Shown: positions 44,019 through 53,332 of the stretch, one piece after another
Layout: every line of letters starts with the position of its first letter
Position numbering within the stretch: position 1 is the stretch's first letter
Source of the DNA: Bosea sp. BIWAKO-01
GTDB lineage: Bacteria > Pseudomonadota > Alphaproteobacteria > Rhizobiales > Beijerinckiaceae
NCBI RefSeq assembly: GCF_001748145.1
Contig: NZ_BCQA01000001.1
Location: 4,552,501-4,616,500 of the forward strand
Direction of reading: 5' to 3'
DNA length: 64,000 bases
Translations under genes and position numbers: made by a program
Notes under the pieces: generated by a model
What the model saw: only the letters and a program-made list of their open reading frames with translations
What the model was told of the DNA's origin: nothing
Database searches by the model: none

Positions 44019-46222
44019 GACGCCACTCCCGTATTCTGCCGCGGCAGGCCGCGACCGGCGCGCAGTGCGTTGAGCGTGACCACCAGCGAAGAGCCCGACA
44101 TCGCGACGGCTGCGACCAGCGGCGTCGCGAAACCCGCGACGGCAATCGGCACCGCGACGGCATTGTAAAGCACCGCAAACCAGAGGTTTTCCAGCATGAG
44201 GTTGCGGGCCCGGCGAGCGATCCGCAGGCTGTCTGCGACCGGCATCAGGCTGTCGCCGATGAAGACGATGTCGGCCGAGGCCTGCGCCAGGTCGGTGGCG
44301 CTGATCGGCGAGATCGAGACATGGGCCTTGGCAAGGGCTGGGGCGTCGTTGAGCCCATCCCCGATCATCAGCACCTTGCGCCCCTTGGCGCTGAGCCGAT
44401 CGAGGGCCTTGAGCTTCTCGTCGGGGCGCAGGCCGGACTCGGCCTCCGTGATGCCGAGGGCCGAGGCGACCGGCGCGACAGCTTCGCTTCGGTCTCCGGA
44501 GAGGATGCGGATCTCGAGACCAAGCTCGCGCAGCGCTGCGATGCAGTCGCGTGCCTCCGGCCGGATTTGTTGGTCGACCGCGAAGACGGCGCAGTCATCT
44601 CCATGGCGCCAGGCGATCAGGGAGGCGGCTGGATGGTGCGCGGCGACGATGGCGGCTTCGGCCCCGGCCTCGCAATAGGCGACGCTGCCGAGACGGGTCT
44701 CGATCCCATCCACGATCGCGCTCAGGCCTGCGCCGTGATTTTCGCTGACATCGCTCGTCGGAACAGGATGGCCGGCGGCACGGGCGATGGCGCGGGCGAG
44801 GGGGTGGCGGCTCGCGGCTGCCAATCGGCCGGCGGCCTGCAAGGTTGCGGCGTCGATCTCATCGCCATTGACCAGATCGGGGTCCGGCAAGGTGAGCGTG
44901 CCGGTCTTGTCAAAGACAGCGATATCGGCCTCGGCGAGGCGCTCCAGCGCATCACCCTGTTTCAACATGACCTTGCGCTTGAACAGGGCCGAGGCGGCAA
45001 CGACCTGCACGGCCGGAATCGCCAGCCCCAAGGCGCAGGGGCAGGTGATGATCAGGACGGTGATGGCGATGATCAGCGCTTCGGGCCAGGGCAGGCCGAA
45101 GGCGATCCAGCCCAGCAGGGTCGCGAACGCCGTAGCGTGGACGAGAGGGGCGTAGAGCCTCGCGGCCCGATCGGAAAGCTTGACATAGCGGGAGCGGCTT
45201 TCGACCGCGCGCGCCATCAGGGCATCGATCTCGTCGAGCAGCGTGCCGCTGGCGGCAGCCTCGACCTTGACGGTCAGCGCTCCGGAGAGGTTCACGGTAC
45301 CGGCATAGACCTGCGCGCCGGCCATGACGGCATGCGGCAGGGTTTCACCGGTGACGAGGCTCTGGTCGATTTCGGAAGAGCCGGTCTCGATGATGCCATC
45401 GACACTGACGCGCTCGCCTGGTTGGATCAGGACACGGTCGCCGGGCACGATGGCCGCGATCGGCGTCACCATCGCCTCGCCATTCGGCATCAGCCGGGTC
45501 GCGGTTTCGGCCTTCAACGCAGCAAGATTGCCAGCGAGGTCGCGTGTGCGGCGGCGCATCAGCTGGTCGAGATAGCGCCCGATCAGCAGGAAGAAGATCA
45601 GCATCACCGCGCCGTCGAAATAGGCATGCTCGGCGTGGTTCCAGGTCACCACCACCGACATGCCGAGCGCGAGCACGATGCCAAGGGTGATCGGCACGTC
45701 CATGTTGACCGCGCCGGCGCGCAGAGCCCGGAGCGCACTCTCGAAGAAGGGGCGGCCGGCATAGGCTGCGGTCGGCAGGGCAATCAGGGCCGAGAGCCAG
45801 TGAAAGAAGTCGCGCGTGACCGGATTGATGTCGCTGCTATTGCCCGACCAGACCGAGACGGAGAGCAGCATGATGTTCATCGAGGCGAAGCCGGCGACGC
45901 CGAGATAGCGCAGCAGCCGCCTTTCCTCGCTTGTGTCGTCCTCCCGCCCGGAGGCGGGCAGGAAGGGGTAGGCCTTGAAGCCGAGCCGGGAAAGGCGCTC
46001 GATCACGGCCTCTGGGCGCAGTGCGCCCTCCGTCCATTCCACCGTGACGCGCTTCAGCGCGAGATTGACGCGGGCGCTGAGGATACCGGCCTCATGGGCA
46101 AGGCCGTTCTCGATCGCATGCATGCAGCCGGCGCAGCGGATGTTCTCCACCGCGAGTTCCATGCCCGCGATCCCGCTTTCGCGATGGCGGACGAAGACGG
46201 AGAGATCCTGCTGCGCGGCCAT
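44015..46222 (-). CDS. ccoI: Copper-translocating P-type ATPase CcoI/FixI
   Basis: A 735-residue P1B-type ATPase. It has an N-terminal heavy-metal domain with CAGC (about residue 31), the TGET actuator motif, the transmembrane CPC metal site, the phosphorylation site DKTGT, the HP motif and GDGLNDAP. It exports copper to the periplasm for assembly of the CuB centre of cbb3 oxidase. The ATG is preceded by GAAGGA. It overlaps ccoS by four bases and follows ccoH closely. Confidence 0.95.
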   Translation of the reverse strand: MAAQQDLSVFVRHRESGIAGMELAVENIRCAGCMHAIENGLAHEAGILSARVNLALKRVTVEWTEGALRPEAVIERLSRLGFKAYPFLPASGREDDTSEERRLLRYLGVAGFASMNIMLLSVSVWSGNSSDINPVTRDFFHWLSALIALPTAAYAGRPFFESALRALRAGAVNMDVPITLGIVLALGMSVVVTWNHAEHAYFDGAVMLIFFLLIGRYLDQLMRRRTRDLAGNLAALKAETATRLMPNGEAMVTPIAAIVPGDRVLIQPGERVSVDGIIETGSSEIDQSLVTGETLPHAVMAGAQVYAGTVNLSGALTVKVEAAASGTLLDEIDALMARAVESRSRYVKLSDRAARLYAPLVHATAFATLLGWIAFGLPWPEALIIAITVLIITCPCALGLAIPAVQVVAASALFKRKVMLKQGDALERLAEADIAVFDKTGTLTLPDPDLVNGDEIDAATLQAAGRLAAASRHPLARAIARAAGHPVPTSDVSENHGAGLSAIVDGIETRLGSVAYCEAGAEAAIVAAHHPAASLIAWRHGDDCAVFAVDQQIRPEARDCIAALRELGLEIRILSGDRSEAVAPVASALGITEAESGLRPDEKLKALDRLSAKGRKVLMIGDGLNDAPALAKAHVSISPISATDLAQASADIVFIGDSLMPVADSLRIARRARNLMLENLWFAVLYNAVAVPIAVAGFATPLVAAVAMSGSSLVVTLNALRAGRGLPRQNTGVAS

Positions 46223-46226
46223 GAGA

Positions 46227-46751
46227 TCAGTCCTTCAGCATGATGCGGCTGCGTGAGGAGAAGACCGCATCGCCACCGCGCGTTGCCTCGACCACCAGGG
46301 TCCAGGCGCCGGCATGCAGGGCGGGCACCTTGGCGCTGTACTGGCCCGGCGCTGTTTCGGTCAGTGTCACGTCGTGGTCCTGCTGCCGCGTCGCCGGGTG
46401 CTGGAGCTTCGCCTCGACTGCAAGTCCGGTCACGGCTGTGCCCGCCTTGTCCTTCAGCGCAAGCGAGACGATCGCATCGGTGCCGGCACGCACGATCTCG
46501 GTCTGGGCCAGCCAACCGCGTGCGGCCTGCGCCTGCATGCGCGCGATCTCGCTGTTGAAGCGCTGGCTGGTCTCGTAGGCGCTCTTCACATCGGCTCCGG
46601 GCATCGTCCTGATGGCCGAGACCATCATCACGCCATTGACGCCCGCGACCACGATGAAGAAGCCGATCATGCCGAAGAGCACGGCACGCCCGCTGAGCTC
46701 GAAGGGCCGGCGCCGAGCCGGCGCCGGTGGGGCTGGAAAGTCGATCGGCAT
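46227..46751 (-). CDS. ccoH: Cytochrome cbb3 assembly protein CcoH/FixH
   Basis: A 174-residue protein with one N-terminal membrane helix (AVLFGMIGFFIVVAGVNGVMMV) and a periplasmic domain starting NEIARMQAQ-like and containing GWLAQTEIVRAG. It is the FixH family, needed for cbb3 assembly with CcoI. The start at 46751 is chosen because GGAGG lies seven bases upstream; a start eight codons earlier is less likely. It lies between ccoG and ccoI. Confidence 0.9.
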   Translation of the reverse strand: MPIDFPAPPAPARRRPFELSGRAVLFGMIGFFIVVAGVNGVMMVSAIRTMPGADVKSAYETSQRFNSEIARMQAQAARGWLAQTEIVRAGTDAIVSLALKDKAGTAVTGLAVEAKLQHPATRQQDHDVTLTETAPGQYSAKVPALHAGAWTLVVEATRGGDAVFSSRSRIMLKD

Positions 46752-46785
46752 GATGAAGCCTCCGCAACAGGTCATGATGCGTTCT

Positions 46786-48222
46786 CTAGGGAGCGATGAA
46801 ATGATCCCGGGCCGTCACGACCTCGCCGGCGAACAGGTCGGAGGCGGTGAAGGTGATCGTCTGGGATTTGTCGAGAGGAATGCCGGCCGGAACCGTGACC
46901 AGCGCGCGGATCTCGCGCGAGGAATCGGGGTCGACCGTGATGATCGGACGGAGATCGGCCGTCGCCTGGGTTCCGACGGTCTCGACCCGGATACCGGGCA
47001 GGCCGGCGACGGTGAGCGCGAAGGGGCGGGAATCCGGACGTTTGTTCAGCAGGCGGATTGTGTAGGCGTTGCGGATCGAGCCGTCGCTGAGCGTCACAAA
47101 GAGAGGTGTGCGTTCGTGCAGCACGGAGATTCCCGCCGTGCTGCGGGTTGCGAGCTGGTAGATCATGGCTCCGCCGACGAGCCCGATCAGCGCGGTGTAG
47201 ATCAGGGTGCGGGCGCGGATCAGGCGATAGACCGGCTTCTGGCCGGCGATCCGCCGCTTGACGTTGTCGTCGGTGTCATAAGCAATCAACCCGGCCGGGC
47301 GGTTGATCTTGAGCATGACCGTATCGCAGGCATCGATGCACAGGCCGCACTGGATGCAGTCCATCTGCGAGCCATCGCGGATGTCGATACCCGTCGGGCA
47401 GACCGCGACGCACTGGAAGCAGTCGATGCAGTCGCCAGCCGGCTCGTTGGCGGCACGCAGGCGCGTGGCCTGCTTGACCGAGACGCGCGGATCGCCGCGA
47501 TCATAGCGATAGGTGACATTGAGGGCGTCGTCATCGGTCAGCGCCGCCTGGATGCGCGGCCAGGGGCACATGAAGGTGCAGACCTGCTCGCGCATGATCC
47601 CGGCGAGCGCATAGGTGGTGAAGGTCAGGATGCCGATCCAGACATAGGCCGAGAGCGGTGCCGTGAAGGTCGCGAGTTCCCGCACGAGGGTCGGCGCATC
47701 CGCGAAATAGAGCACCCAGGCGCCGCCGGTCCACCAGGCGATCACGAGCCAGACCAGGTGCTTGCCGGTCTTCCGGGCGAGCTTGTCGGCGGTCCAGGGA
47801 CCCTCGTCACGCTTCATCCGCTCGCGCCGGTCGCCCTCGAAAGCGCGTTCGACGGCGAGGAAGAGGTCGGTCCAGACAGTCTGAGGGCAGAGATAGCCGC
47901 ACCAGACCCGGCCTGCGACGGCATTCATCAGGAACAGAACGAAGGCGGCCAGGATCAGCAGGCCGGTGAAGTAATAGACCTCCTGCGGCCAGATTTCGAT
48001 GAAGAAGAAATAGAAGCGGTTATTGGCGATGTCGGCGAGCACTGCCTGGTTCGGCAGGTTGGGGCCGCGGTCCCAACGCAGGAAGGGCAGGAGATAGTAG
48101 ATGCCGAGGCAGAGGACGAGGATGAGCCACTTGGCGCGCCGGAACGGGCCCGACACGCTCTGTGGGTAAACCTTCTTCGACGGTGCGAAGAGCGGAGCGT
48201 CTTCGCTTTCCGCGAGTGCCAT
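46786..48222 (-). CDS. ccoG: Cytochrome c oxidase accessory protein CcoG/FixG
   Basis: A 478-residue polytopic membrane protein with two ferredoxin-like 4Fe-4S motifs (CIDCFQCVAVCPTG and CIQCGLCIDAC) and a CGYLCPQTVW membrane motif. The C-terminal domain is periplasmic. CcoG is implicated in copper reduction for cbb3 assembly. The ATG at 48222 has GGAGG eight bases upstream and is preferred over one ten codons earlier. It begins two bases after the ccoP stop. Confidence 0.94.
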   Translation of the reverse strand: MALAESEDAPLFAPSKKVYPQSVSGPFRRAKWLILVLCLGIYYLLPFLRWDRGPNLPNQAVLADIANNRFYFFFIEIWPQEVYYFTGLLILAAFVLFLMNAVAGRVWCGYLCPQTVWTDLFLAVERAFEGDRRERMKRDEGPWTADKLARKTGKHLVWLVIAWWTGGAWVLYFADAPTLVRELATFTAPLSAYVWIGILTFTTYALAGIMREQVCTFMCPWPRIQAALTDDDALNVTYRYDRGDPRVSVKQATRLRAANEPAGDCIDCFQCVAVCPTGIDIRDGSQMDCIQCGLCIDACDTVMLKINRPAGLIAYDTDDNVKRRIAGQKPVYRLIRARTLIYTALIGLVGGAMIYQLATRSTAGISVLHERTPLFVTLSDGSIRNAYTIRLLNKRPDSRPFALTVAGLPGIRVETVGTQATADLRPIITVDPDSSREIRALVTVPAGIPLDKSQTITFTASDLFAGEVVTARDHFIAP

Positions 48223-48223
48223 G

Positions 48224-49111
48224 TCATTGGCCTCCGCCGAGCGAGTGGACATAGACGGTCAGCGCCTTGATCGTGGTCGGGTCGAGACGCTGGCCCCAGG
48301 CGGGCATGACGCCGTTGCGGCTGTTGGTGATGGTCTCGGTCAGGGACGCGAGATCCATGCCGTAGAGCGAGATGGCGTCGGTCAGGTTCGGCGCGCCGAG
48401 CTCCTGATTGCCCTTGCCGGCAGGCCCATGGCAGGCCGCGCAATTATCGGCGAAGAGCTTGCGGCCGAGTGCGAGGTCCGCCTTGGGTGCAGTCGACAGC
48501 CCAGCCAGTTCGCGCACGTGATTGGCGACCGCGCTGATCTCGTCCCTCTTCAGCATGCCGTCGCGCCCGAAGGCCGGCATCTGGCTGACGCGGGTGTCGT
48601 TGTTGCCGGCGACGCGGATGCCGTGCTGCAGCGTGGTCTGGATCGCGGCAAGCGAGCCGCCCCAGAGCCACTCGTCGTCATTCAGGTTGGGGTAGCCCTT
48701 GGCGCCGCTGCCGCCGACGCCGTGGCAGGCGGCGCAATTGTCGCCGAAGGCGGCCTTGCCCTGTGCCGTGGCGATGCGAAACAGGGCGGGGTCGGCCTTG
48801 ATCTGCTCGAGCGAGGCTTCGGCGAGGCCGCTGGCCAGCGCGGCTCGATCCTTGCGCATGACCACGAGATCGTCCTCGATCTCCTGTCGCGAGGCGTAGC
48901 CGATGACGCCCCTGGTCGCGTCGGTGAGCAGCGGCCAGGCCGGGTAGATGACCCAGTAGCCGACAGACCAGATGATCGTGGCGTAGAAGATGCCGAGCCA
49001 CCAGCGCGGCAGCGGCGTGTTGAGTTCGCGGATGCCGTCCCACTCGTGACCGGTGGTCGACTGGCCGGTGGCGGCATCGAATTCCGAGGCAGGGTCGTGA
49101 TGTTTGTTCAT
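48224..49111 (-). CDS. ccoP: Cytochrome cbb3 oxidase subunit III CcoP (dihaem cytochrome c)
   Basis: A 295-residue membrane-anchored cytochrome with one N-terminal helix (GIFYATIIWSVGYWVIY) and two class I haem c sites, CAACHGVG (about residue 130) and CAACHGPA (about residue 220). It passes electrons from soluble donors to CcoO and CcoN. The N-terminal motif TTGHEWDGIRELNTPLPRWW is family-specific. It starts three bases after the ccoQ stop. Confidence 0.96.
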   Translation of the reverse strand: MNKHHDPASEFDAATGQSTTGHEWDGIRELNTPLPRWWLGIFYATIIWSVGYWVIYPAWPLLTDATRGVIGYASRQEIEDDLVVMRKDRAALASGLAEASLEQIKADPALFRIATAQGKAAFGDNCAACHGVGGSGAKGYPNLNDDEWLWGGSLAAIQTTLQHGIRVAGNNDTRVSQMPAFGRDGMLKRDEISAVANHVRELAGLSTAPKADLALGRKLFADNCAACHGPAGKGNQELGAPNLTDAISLYGMDLASLTETITNSRNGVMPAWGQRLDPTTIKALTVYVHSLGGGQ

Positions 49112-49114
49112 GGC

Positions 49115-49270
49115 TCAGTCCTCCCGCAGGGGAGTGCGGGCGGCCTCGTCGAAGCGCGCGCGGTTGCTCGGCCAGAGTGCGTAGAGGCAAATGGCCAGGA
49201 AGGTGCCGACGAAGTAGAGAAGGCCGGCGGATTGGGCGAAGCCCGCGAGCCAATGGTAGGTCGAATCCAT
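49115..49270 (-). CDS. ccoQ: Cytochrome cbb3 oxidase subunit CcoQ
   Basis: A 51-residue single-helix protein (HWLAGFAQSAGLLYFVGTFL, then AICLYALWPSNRARFDEAAR). The PSNR-F-EAA tail is the CcoQ signature. It stabilises the cbb3 complex. It sits between ccoO and ccoP on the same strand, 11 bases after the ccoO stop. Confidence 0.93.
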   Translation of the reverse strand: MDSTYHWLAGFAQSAGLLYFVGTFLAICLYALWPSNRARFDEAARTPLRED

Positions 49271-49281
49271 GGTGCCCTCGC

Positions 49282-50046
49282 TCAACGGATGTTGGCCTTG
49301 GTGTCGTAGAGCTTGAAGTCGACGAGCGTGCCGAGGACCTGCAGGTAGGCAATCAGCGCGTCGGCTTCCGTGACCCGCTTGGGATCGCCGTCGAAATCGC
49401 GGATCTGGACCTTGGGATAGCGCGCTTCGAGTTCGGCCGCCTTCGGGTGGTCGGGAGTGGCCTGGGCCTCGAGGTCGCTCGCGGCCTGTGCGATCATCTC
49501 GTCGGTATAGGGCACGCCGCCGCCGCGATTGGCGCGCAGGTGATCGGCGATGTCGCCGAACCGAAGCTCGGTCTTCGCCAGGAACGGGTAGCCGGGCATG
49601 ATCGACTGCGGCACCAGCGCGCGCGGCTGGTTGAGATGGCCGAGTTGCCATTCGTCGGAATATTTGCCGCCGACGCGGGCGAGGTCCGGACCTGTCCGCT
49701 TCGAGCCCCACTGGAAGGGCTTGTCATACATGCTCTCGGCCGCCAGCGAGTAGGGCCCGTAGCGCTCGATCTCGTCGCGCAACGGCCGGATCATCTGGCT
49801 ATGGCAGTTGTAGCAGCCCTCGCGGACATAGATGTCGCGGCCGGCGAGCTCCAGCGGCGTATAGGGCCGCATGCCATCGACCTTCTCGATCGTGTTGCGG
49901 AGGTAGAAGAGCGGGGCGATCTCGACGAGACCGCCGACCGAGATCACCAGGAGCACGCCGATGACCAGGATGATCGAGTTGGTCTCGAAGATCTTGTGCT
50001 TGAGCCAGAGCGACTTGCGCGGTGCCGGGTTTTCAATGCTCGACAT
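49282..50046 (-). CDS. ccoO: Cytochrome cbb3 oxidase subunit II CcoO (monohaem cytochrome c)
   Basis: A 254-residue subunit with an N-terminal membrane helix ([22 protein letters not shown]) and one haem c motif, [12 protein letters not shown]. The conserved motifs [12 protein letters not shown] and [18 protein letters not shown] identify CcoO. It receives electrons from CcoP and passes them to CcoN. The start is 11 bases after ccoN. Confidence 0.96.
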   Translation of the reverse strand: MSSIENPAPRKSLWLKHKIFETNSIILVIGVLLVISVGGLVEIAPLFYLRNTIEKVDGMRPYTPLELAGRDIYVREGCYNCHSQMIRPLRDEIERYGPYSLAAESMYDKPFQWGSKRTGPDLARVGGKYSDEWQLGHLNQPRALVPQSIMPGYPFLAKTELRFGDIADHLRANRGGGVPYTDEMIAQAASDLEAQATPDHPKAAELEARYPKVQIRDFDGDPKRVTEADALIAYLQVLGTLVDFKLYDTKANIR

Positions 50047-50057
50047 CTGAGCGTTCC

Positions 50058-51725
50058 TTACTGCGCGGGGACGAGCTGCGGCTGCAGCGCATGGTCATCG
50101 CTCGGGGCGTCGACCGTGCCGTGCCTGACCGTCATCCAGAGATTGAAGGCCATGATCAGCGCCCCGGTCAGGAAGAGCCCGCCACCGAGCGCCCTGATGA
50201 CGTAGTAGGGCTTCATCGCAGCCACGGTTTCGATGAAGGAGTATTCGAGGAAGCCGAGCGAGGTGTAGGCGCGCCACATCAGGCCCTGCATGATGCCGGA
50301 GACCCACATCGCGGAGATGTAGAAGACGATTCCGAGCGTCGAGATCCAGAAGTGCCAGTTGACGAGCTTCAACGAATACAGCTCACGCCGGTTCCACAGC
50401 CACGGCACGAGGCAGTAGATCGCGCCGAAGGAAATATAGGCGACCCAGCCAAGCGCACCGGAATGGACATGCCCGATCGTCCAGTCGGTGTAGTGGGAGA
50501 GCGAGTTCACCGCCTTGATCGACATCAGCGGACCTTCGAAGGTCGACATGCCGTAGAAGGCGAGCGAGACCACCATCATGCGCAGCACAGGGTCAGTGCG
50601 CAGCTTGTCCCAGGCGCCGGACAACGTCATCAGCCCGTTGATCATGCCGCCCCAGGACGGCATCCAGAGCATGATCGAGAAGGTCATGCCGAGGGTCTGC
50701 GCCCAGTCGGGCAGGGCGGTGTAGTGCAGGTGGTGCGGGCCGGCCCAGATGTAGAGGAAGATCAGCGCCCAGAAATGGATGATCGAGAGGCGGTAGCTGT
50801 AGACCGGCCGATCGGCACGTTTCGGCACGAAATAGTACATGATCGCGAGGAAGCCGGCGGTGAGGAAGAAGCCGACCGCGTTGTGGCCGTACCACCACTG
50901 GAACATCGCATCCTGGACGCCCGACCAGACGACATAGGATTTCGGTGAGAGGAGCGAGACCGGCAGGGCCAGATTATTGCCGATATGCAGGACGGCGATC
51001 GTCAGGATGAAGCCGAGATAGAACCAGTTCGCCACATAGATGTGCGGCTCCTTGCGCTTGGCCAAGGTCGCAAGGAACACCAGCAGATAGACCACCCAGA
51101 CGATGGTCAGCCAGAGATCGGCATACCATTCGGGCTCGGCGTATTCCTTGCCCTGAGTGATGCCGAGCAGATAGCCGGTGCCGGCGAGCACTATGAAGAA
51201 GTTGTAGCCCAGGACGACGAACCACGGCGCGATGTCACCGGCCAGACGCGCCCGCGAGGTGCGCTGCACGACATAGAAGGACGTGCCGATCAGCACATTT
51301 CCGCCGAAGGCGAAGATCACCGCCGAGGTGTGAAGCGGGCGCATCCGGCCGAAATTCGTCCAGGGCAGGTCGAAGTTCAGGTCGGGAAAGGCGAGCTGAA
51401 GCGCGATGATCAGGCCGACGGTGAACCCGGCAATGCCCCAGACCATTGCGGCCACGGTCGCGAACTTGACCGGGTCCATATTGTAGTTCGGCTTGCCGTC
51501 GATCTCCTGCGGTGCAGGGCTCGGCGCCGGACTGAAGCAGCGATTGCCGATCAGGAACACCGCGACAAGCGAGGCGACCGCCGCGAGGCCGATATGGAAG
51601 GCATAGGCGGGATCGGGTGTCAGGGCGGCGATGACGATAAGCGGCAGCACGCAGCCGGCCGCCAATACGAGGCCCCCCATTTCTCCCGTCGTCGCGCGCC
51701 TGATCGGATACCCTGTCGCCGCCAT
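50058..51725 (-). CDS. ccoN: Cytochrome cbb3 oxidase catalytic subunit I CcoN
   Basis: A 555-residue haem-copper oxidase subunit with about 13-14 helices. Haem and CuB ligands are visible in [32 protein letters not shown] and [10 protein letters not shown]. It reduces oxygen with high affinity and pumps protons. I chose ATG 51725 ([10 protein letters not shown]) with GAGG upstream; an in-frame start 13 codons earlier is weaker. A perfect TTGAT-N4-ATCAA box lies 74 bases upstream, so it should be induced at low oxygen. Confidence 0.96.
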   Translation of the reverse strand: MAATGYPIRRATTGEMGGLVLAAGCVLPLIVIAALTPDPAYAFHIGLAAVASLVAVFLIGNRCFSPAPSPAPQEIDGKPNYNMDPVKFATVAAMVWGIAGFTVGLIIALQLAFPDLNFDLPWTNFGRMRPLHTSAVIFAFGGNVLIGTSFYVVQRTSRARLAGDIAPWFVVLGYNFFIVLAGTGYLLGITQGKEYAEPEWYADLWLTIVWVVYLLVFLATLAKRKEPHIYVANWFYLGFILTIAVLHIGNNLALPVSLLSPKSYVVWSGVQDAMFQWWYGHNAVGFFLTAGFLAIMYYFVPKRADRPVYSYRLSIIHFWALIFLYIWAGPHHLHYTALPDWAQTLGMTFSIMLWMPSWGGMINGLMTLSGAWDKLRTDPVLRMMVVSLAFYGMSTFEGPLMSIKAVNSLSHYTDWTIGHVHSGALGWVAYISFGAIYCLVPWLWNRRELYSLKLVNWHFWISTLGIVFYISAMWVSGIMQGLMWRAYTSLGFLEYSFIETVAAMKPYYVIRALGGGLFLTGALIMAFNLWMTVRHGTVDAPSDDHALQPQLVPAQ

Positions 51726-51798
51726 GGCCAGCCCTCGTTTGCTGCAGCGCATCAATGCTGCCAATCGAGAGCGTTAGCGAAGCGGAGCGGGAGGGGCC

Positions 51799-51812
51799 TT
51801 GATGCAGATCAA
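51799..51812. promoter_or_regulatory. FNR/FixK box upstream of ccoN
   Basis: TTGATGCAGATCAA is a perfect TTGAT-N4-ATCAA site, centred about 80 bases before the ccoN start. At the normal position near -41 it would place the transcription start at about 51764. It implies oxygen-responsive activation of the whole cco operon. Confidence 0.88.
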
Positions 51813-51856
51813 CGCGATCCGACGAAGGCTCCTTTGCTGCACTGCGGAATCAGCAA

Positions 51857-51878
51857 GGGCGCCGATTGGACGGCGCCC
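51857..51878 (-). terminator. Terminator-like hairpin after the FNR-type regulator
   Basis: GGGCGCCG and CGGCGCCC form a perfect 8-bp stem with a six-base loop, 22 bases after the regulator stop on the minus strand. The following sequence TTGCTGATT is only weakly T-rich. It would separate the regulator transcript from the ccoN promoter. Confidence 0.6.
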
Positions 51879-51900
51879 TCAGGAGCTGCGGGAGCTGCGA

Positions 51901-52653
51901 TCAGGCCGCTGCGACCATTTCCATATGGCCGGTGTTGAGCAGGCGCACGCCGTCCGGCACGATCAGGATCGTCTTGTCCTTAGCGAGCTTGGTGAAGGTG
52001 CGGCTCACCGTTTCGATCGTCAGCCCGAGGAAATCAGCGATGTCCTGGCGGCTCATCGGCAGCGGCACGGTCACTGACGGCTTGCCGAGCTTGGCCCAGC
52101 GGTCGCGCATGGTGAGCAGGAAGCAGATGACCCGCTCTTCTGCGCTGCGGCGGCCGAGCAGCATCATCTGCTCCTGGGCCAGCGTAAGTTCATGGGTGGC
52201 GAACTCATGAAGGCGACGCAGCAGATGCGGCTTGGCATTGACCAGCGAGGCATAGGCCGAACGCGAGAAGGCGCAGGCCGACACTGAGTCGACCGCATCG
52301 GCCGAGAAGCCGAAGGCATCGCGCATCGCCAATCCGAGGAAATCTCCCGGCAGGGCAAAGCCGATGATCTGCCGGCGTCCATCCGGCAACAGCTTGTAGA
52401 GCCGCACCATGCCTTCGATGATGTTGTAGACCGAATGCGCGGGATGGTCCTGAACGAAGACCGTTTCCTTGGCATCGAACGAGGTGTGATGGGAGAGAGC
52501 GTCGAGCTCTTCTAGTTCCTCGACGGATAGCGATGCGCACACGCTCGCGAGGCGGACCTTGCAGGCAAGGCATCCGCTGTCTCGTCTTGAATCATTGCCG
52601 CAAGCGGCCTGCTGGCAGTCCACGCGTTCGTACCTCCGTGAACAAGGGAGCAT
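51901..52653 (-). CDS. FNR/FnrN-type oxygen-sensing transcriptional regulator
   Basis: A 250-residue Crp-family regulator. The N-terminal cysteine cluster (VDCQQAACG, CLACKVRLASVC) with a further cysteine in SACAFSRS indicates an FNR-like oxygen-labile iron-sulfur centre. The C-terminal helix-turn-helix has SRQDIADFLGLTIETVSRTFTKL, whose E--SR residues read TTGAT half-sites. I preferred ATG 52653 (AAGG upstream) over a TTG eight codons earlier. It probably activates the adjacent cco operon and may regulate itself through the box at 52706. Confidence 0.92.
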   Translation of the reverse strand: MLPCSRRYERVDCQQAACGNDSRRDSGCLACKVRLASVCASLSVEELEELDALSHHTSFDAKETVFVQDHPAHSVYNIIEGMVRLYKLLPDGRRQIIGFALPGDFLGLAMRDAFGFSADAVDSVSACAFSRSAYASLVNAKPHLLRRLHEFATHELTLAQEQMMLLGRRSAEERVICFLLTMRDRWAKLGKPSVTVPLPMSRQDIADFLGLTIETVSRTFTKLAKDKTILIVPDGVRLLNTGHMEMVAAA

Positions 52654-52705
52654 CACACCTTGTTCCCAGTCATTCAAACCCTAGCCGGGAGGGCGAGGGC
52701 GCTCC

Positions 52706-52719
52706 TTGATCTGCATCAA
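52706..52719. promoter_or_regulatory. FNR/FixK box between divergent genes
   Basis: TTGATCTGCATCAA is a second perfect TTGAT-N4-ATCAA site. It lies 53 bases before the regulator start and 62 bases before the rightward gene at 52781, so it can serve autoregulation, activation of the small gene, or both. Confidence 0.85.
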
Positions 52720-52780
52720 TGCAGAAGATCGGGTGTTCAACTCTGCTGACATATCTCCGCTCAGCAGTTCGGCAATCGTA

Positions 52781-53227
52781 ATGGAAGATATTTTCGAGGC
52801 GGTACGCGTCACATCGCAGCAGGCACAGGCAGCCTATGCATTGATGGCGATGGCGAACCCGGGCCTCAGTATCAGTGACTGGGCCGCTTACCTGCGTCGC
52901 TACGAGAAGGAAACGGGCCAGGAGCGCGGTCTGATTGCCCTATATGACCGGCGTCGCTGCATCCACGGGATCTTCGCTTATGAGATCGCCCAGCCCCTTT
53001 CCCGCGAGGCGACGCTCAACGTCTCCGAACTGGCCTCGGTGCGCCTGCCCGGGACCGTCCTGATCGATGCCCTGATGCGTTTCGCCAATACTCTCGCCGG
53101 TGAGCTCAATCTTCCTGCCATTGCGCTCGAACTCGAGCCTTCGGCCGTCTGGGCGCAGGACCAGGTGGCAATGGAGCAGCGGGGCTTTGCGCTCGAACGG
53201 GTCAGGATGCGGGGACGGACCTGGTAA
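52781..53227 (+). CDS. Hypothetical GNAT-like protein divergent from the FNR-type regulator
   Basis: A 148-residue protein with an acetyltransferase-like order of elements: helix-rich N-terminus (VTSQQAQAAYALMAMANPG), a strand pair GLIALYDRRRCIHGIFAYEI, LNVSELASVRLPG, then helix TVLIDALMRFANTLAGELN and the late strand GFALERVRMRGRTW. The canonical acetyl-CoA Q/RxxGxG/A loop is not obvious. The start ATG 52781 is chosen over upstream alternatives because it lies beyond the FNR box. Function unknown. Confidence 0.65.
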   Translation: MEDIFEAVRVTSQQAQAAYALMAMANPGLSISDWAAYLRRYEKETGQERGLIALYDRRRCIHGIFAYEIAQPLSREATLNVSELASVRLPGTVLIDALMRFANTLAGELNLPAIALELEPSAVWAQDQVAMEQRGFALERVRMRGRTW

Positions 53228-53332
53228 CAGCTCACGAAATCGTCGCATTGACACCGGGGGAATCTGGGTAGGGTCGCGCAGTGCCGCGGGAATCTGTTCC
53301 CGGGTGCCTGATTCGAGCCTATGGAGCCCCGG

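Noticed and set aside
44321..46243. A 640-codon plus-strand frame opposite ccoI.
   Set aside because: Antisense to a P-type ATPase with all catalytic motifs; no ribosome site and unnatural composition.
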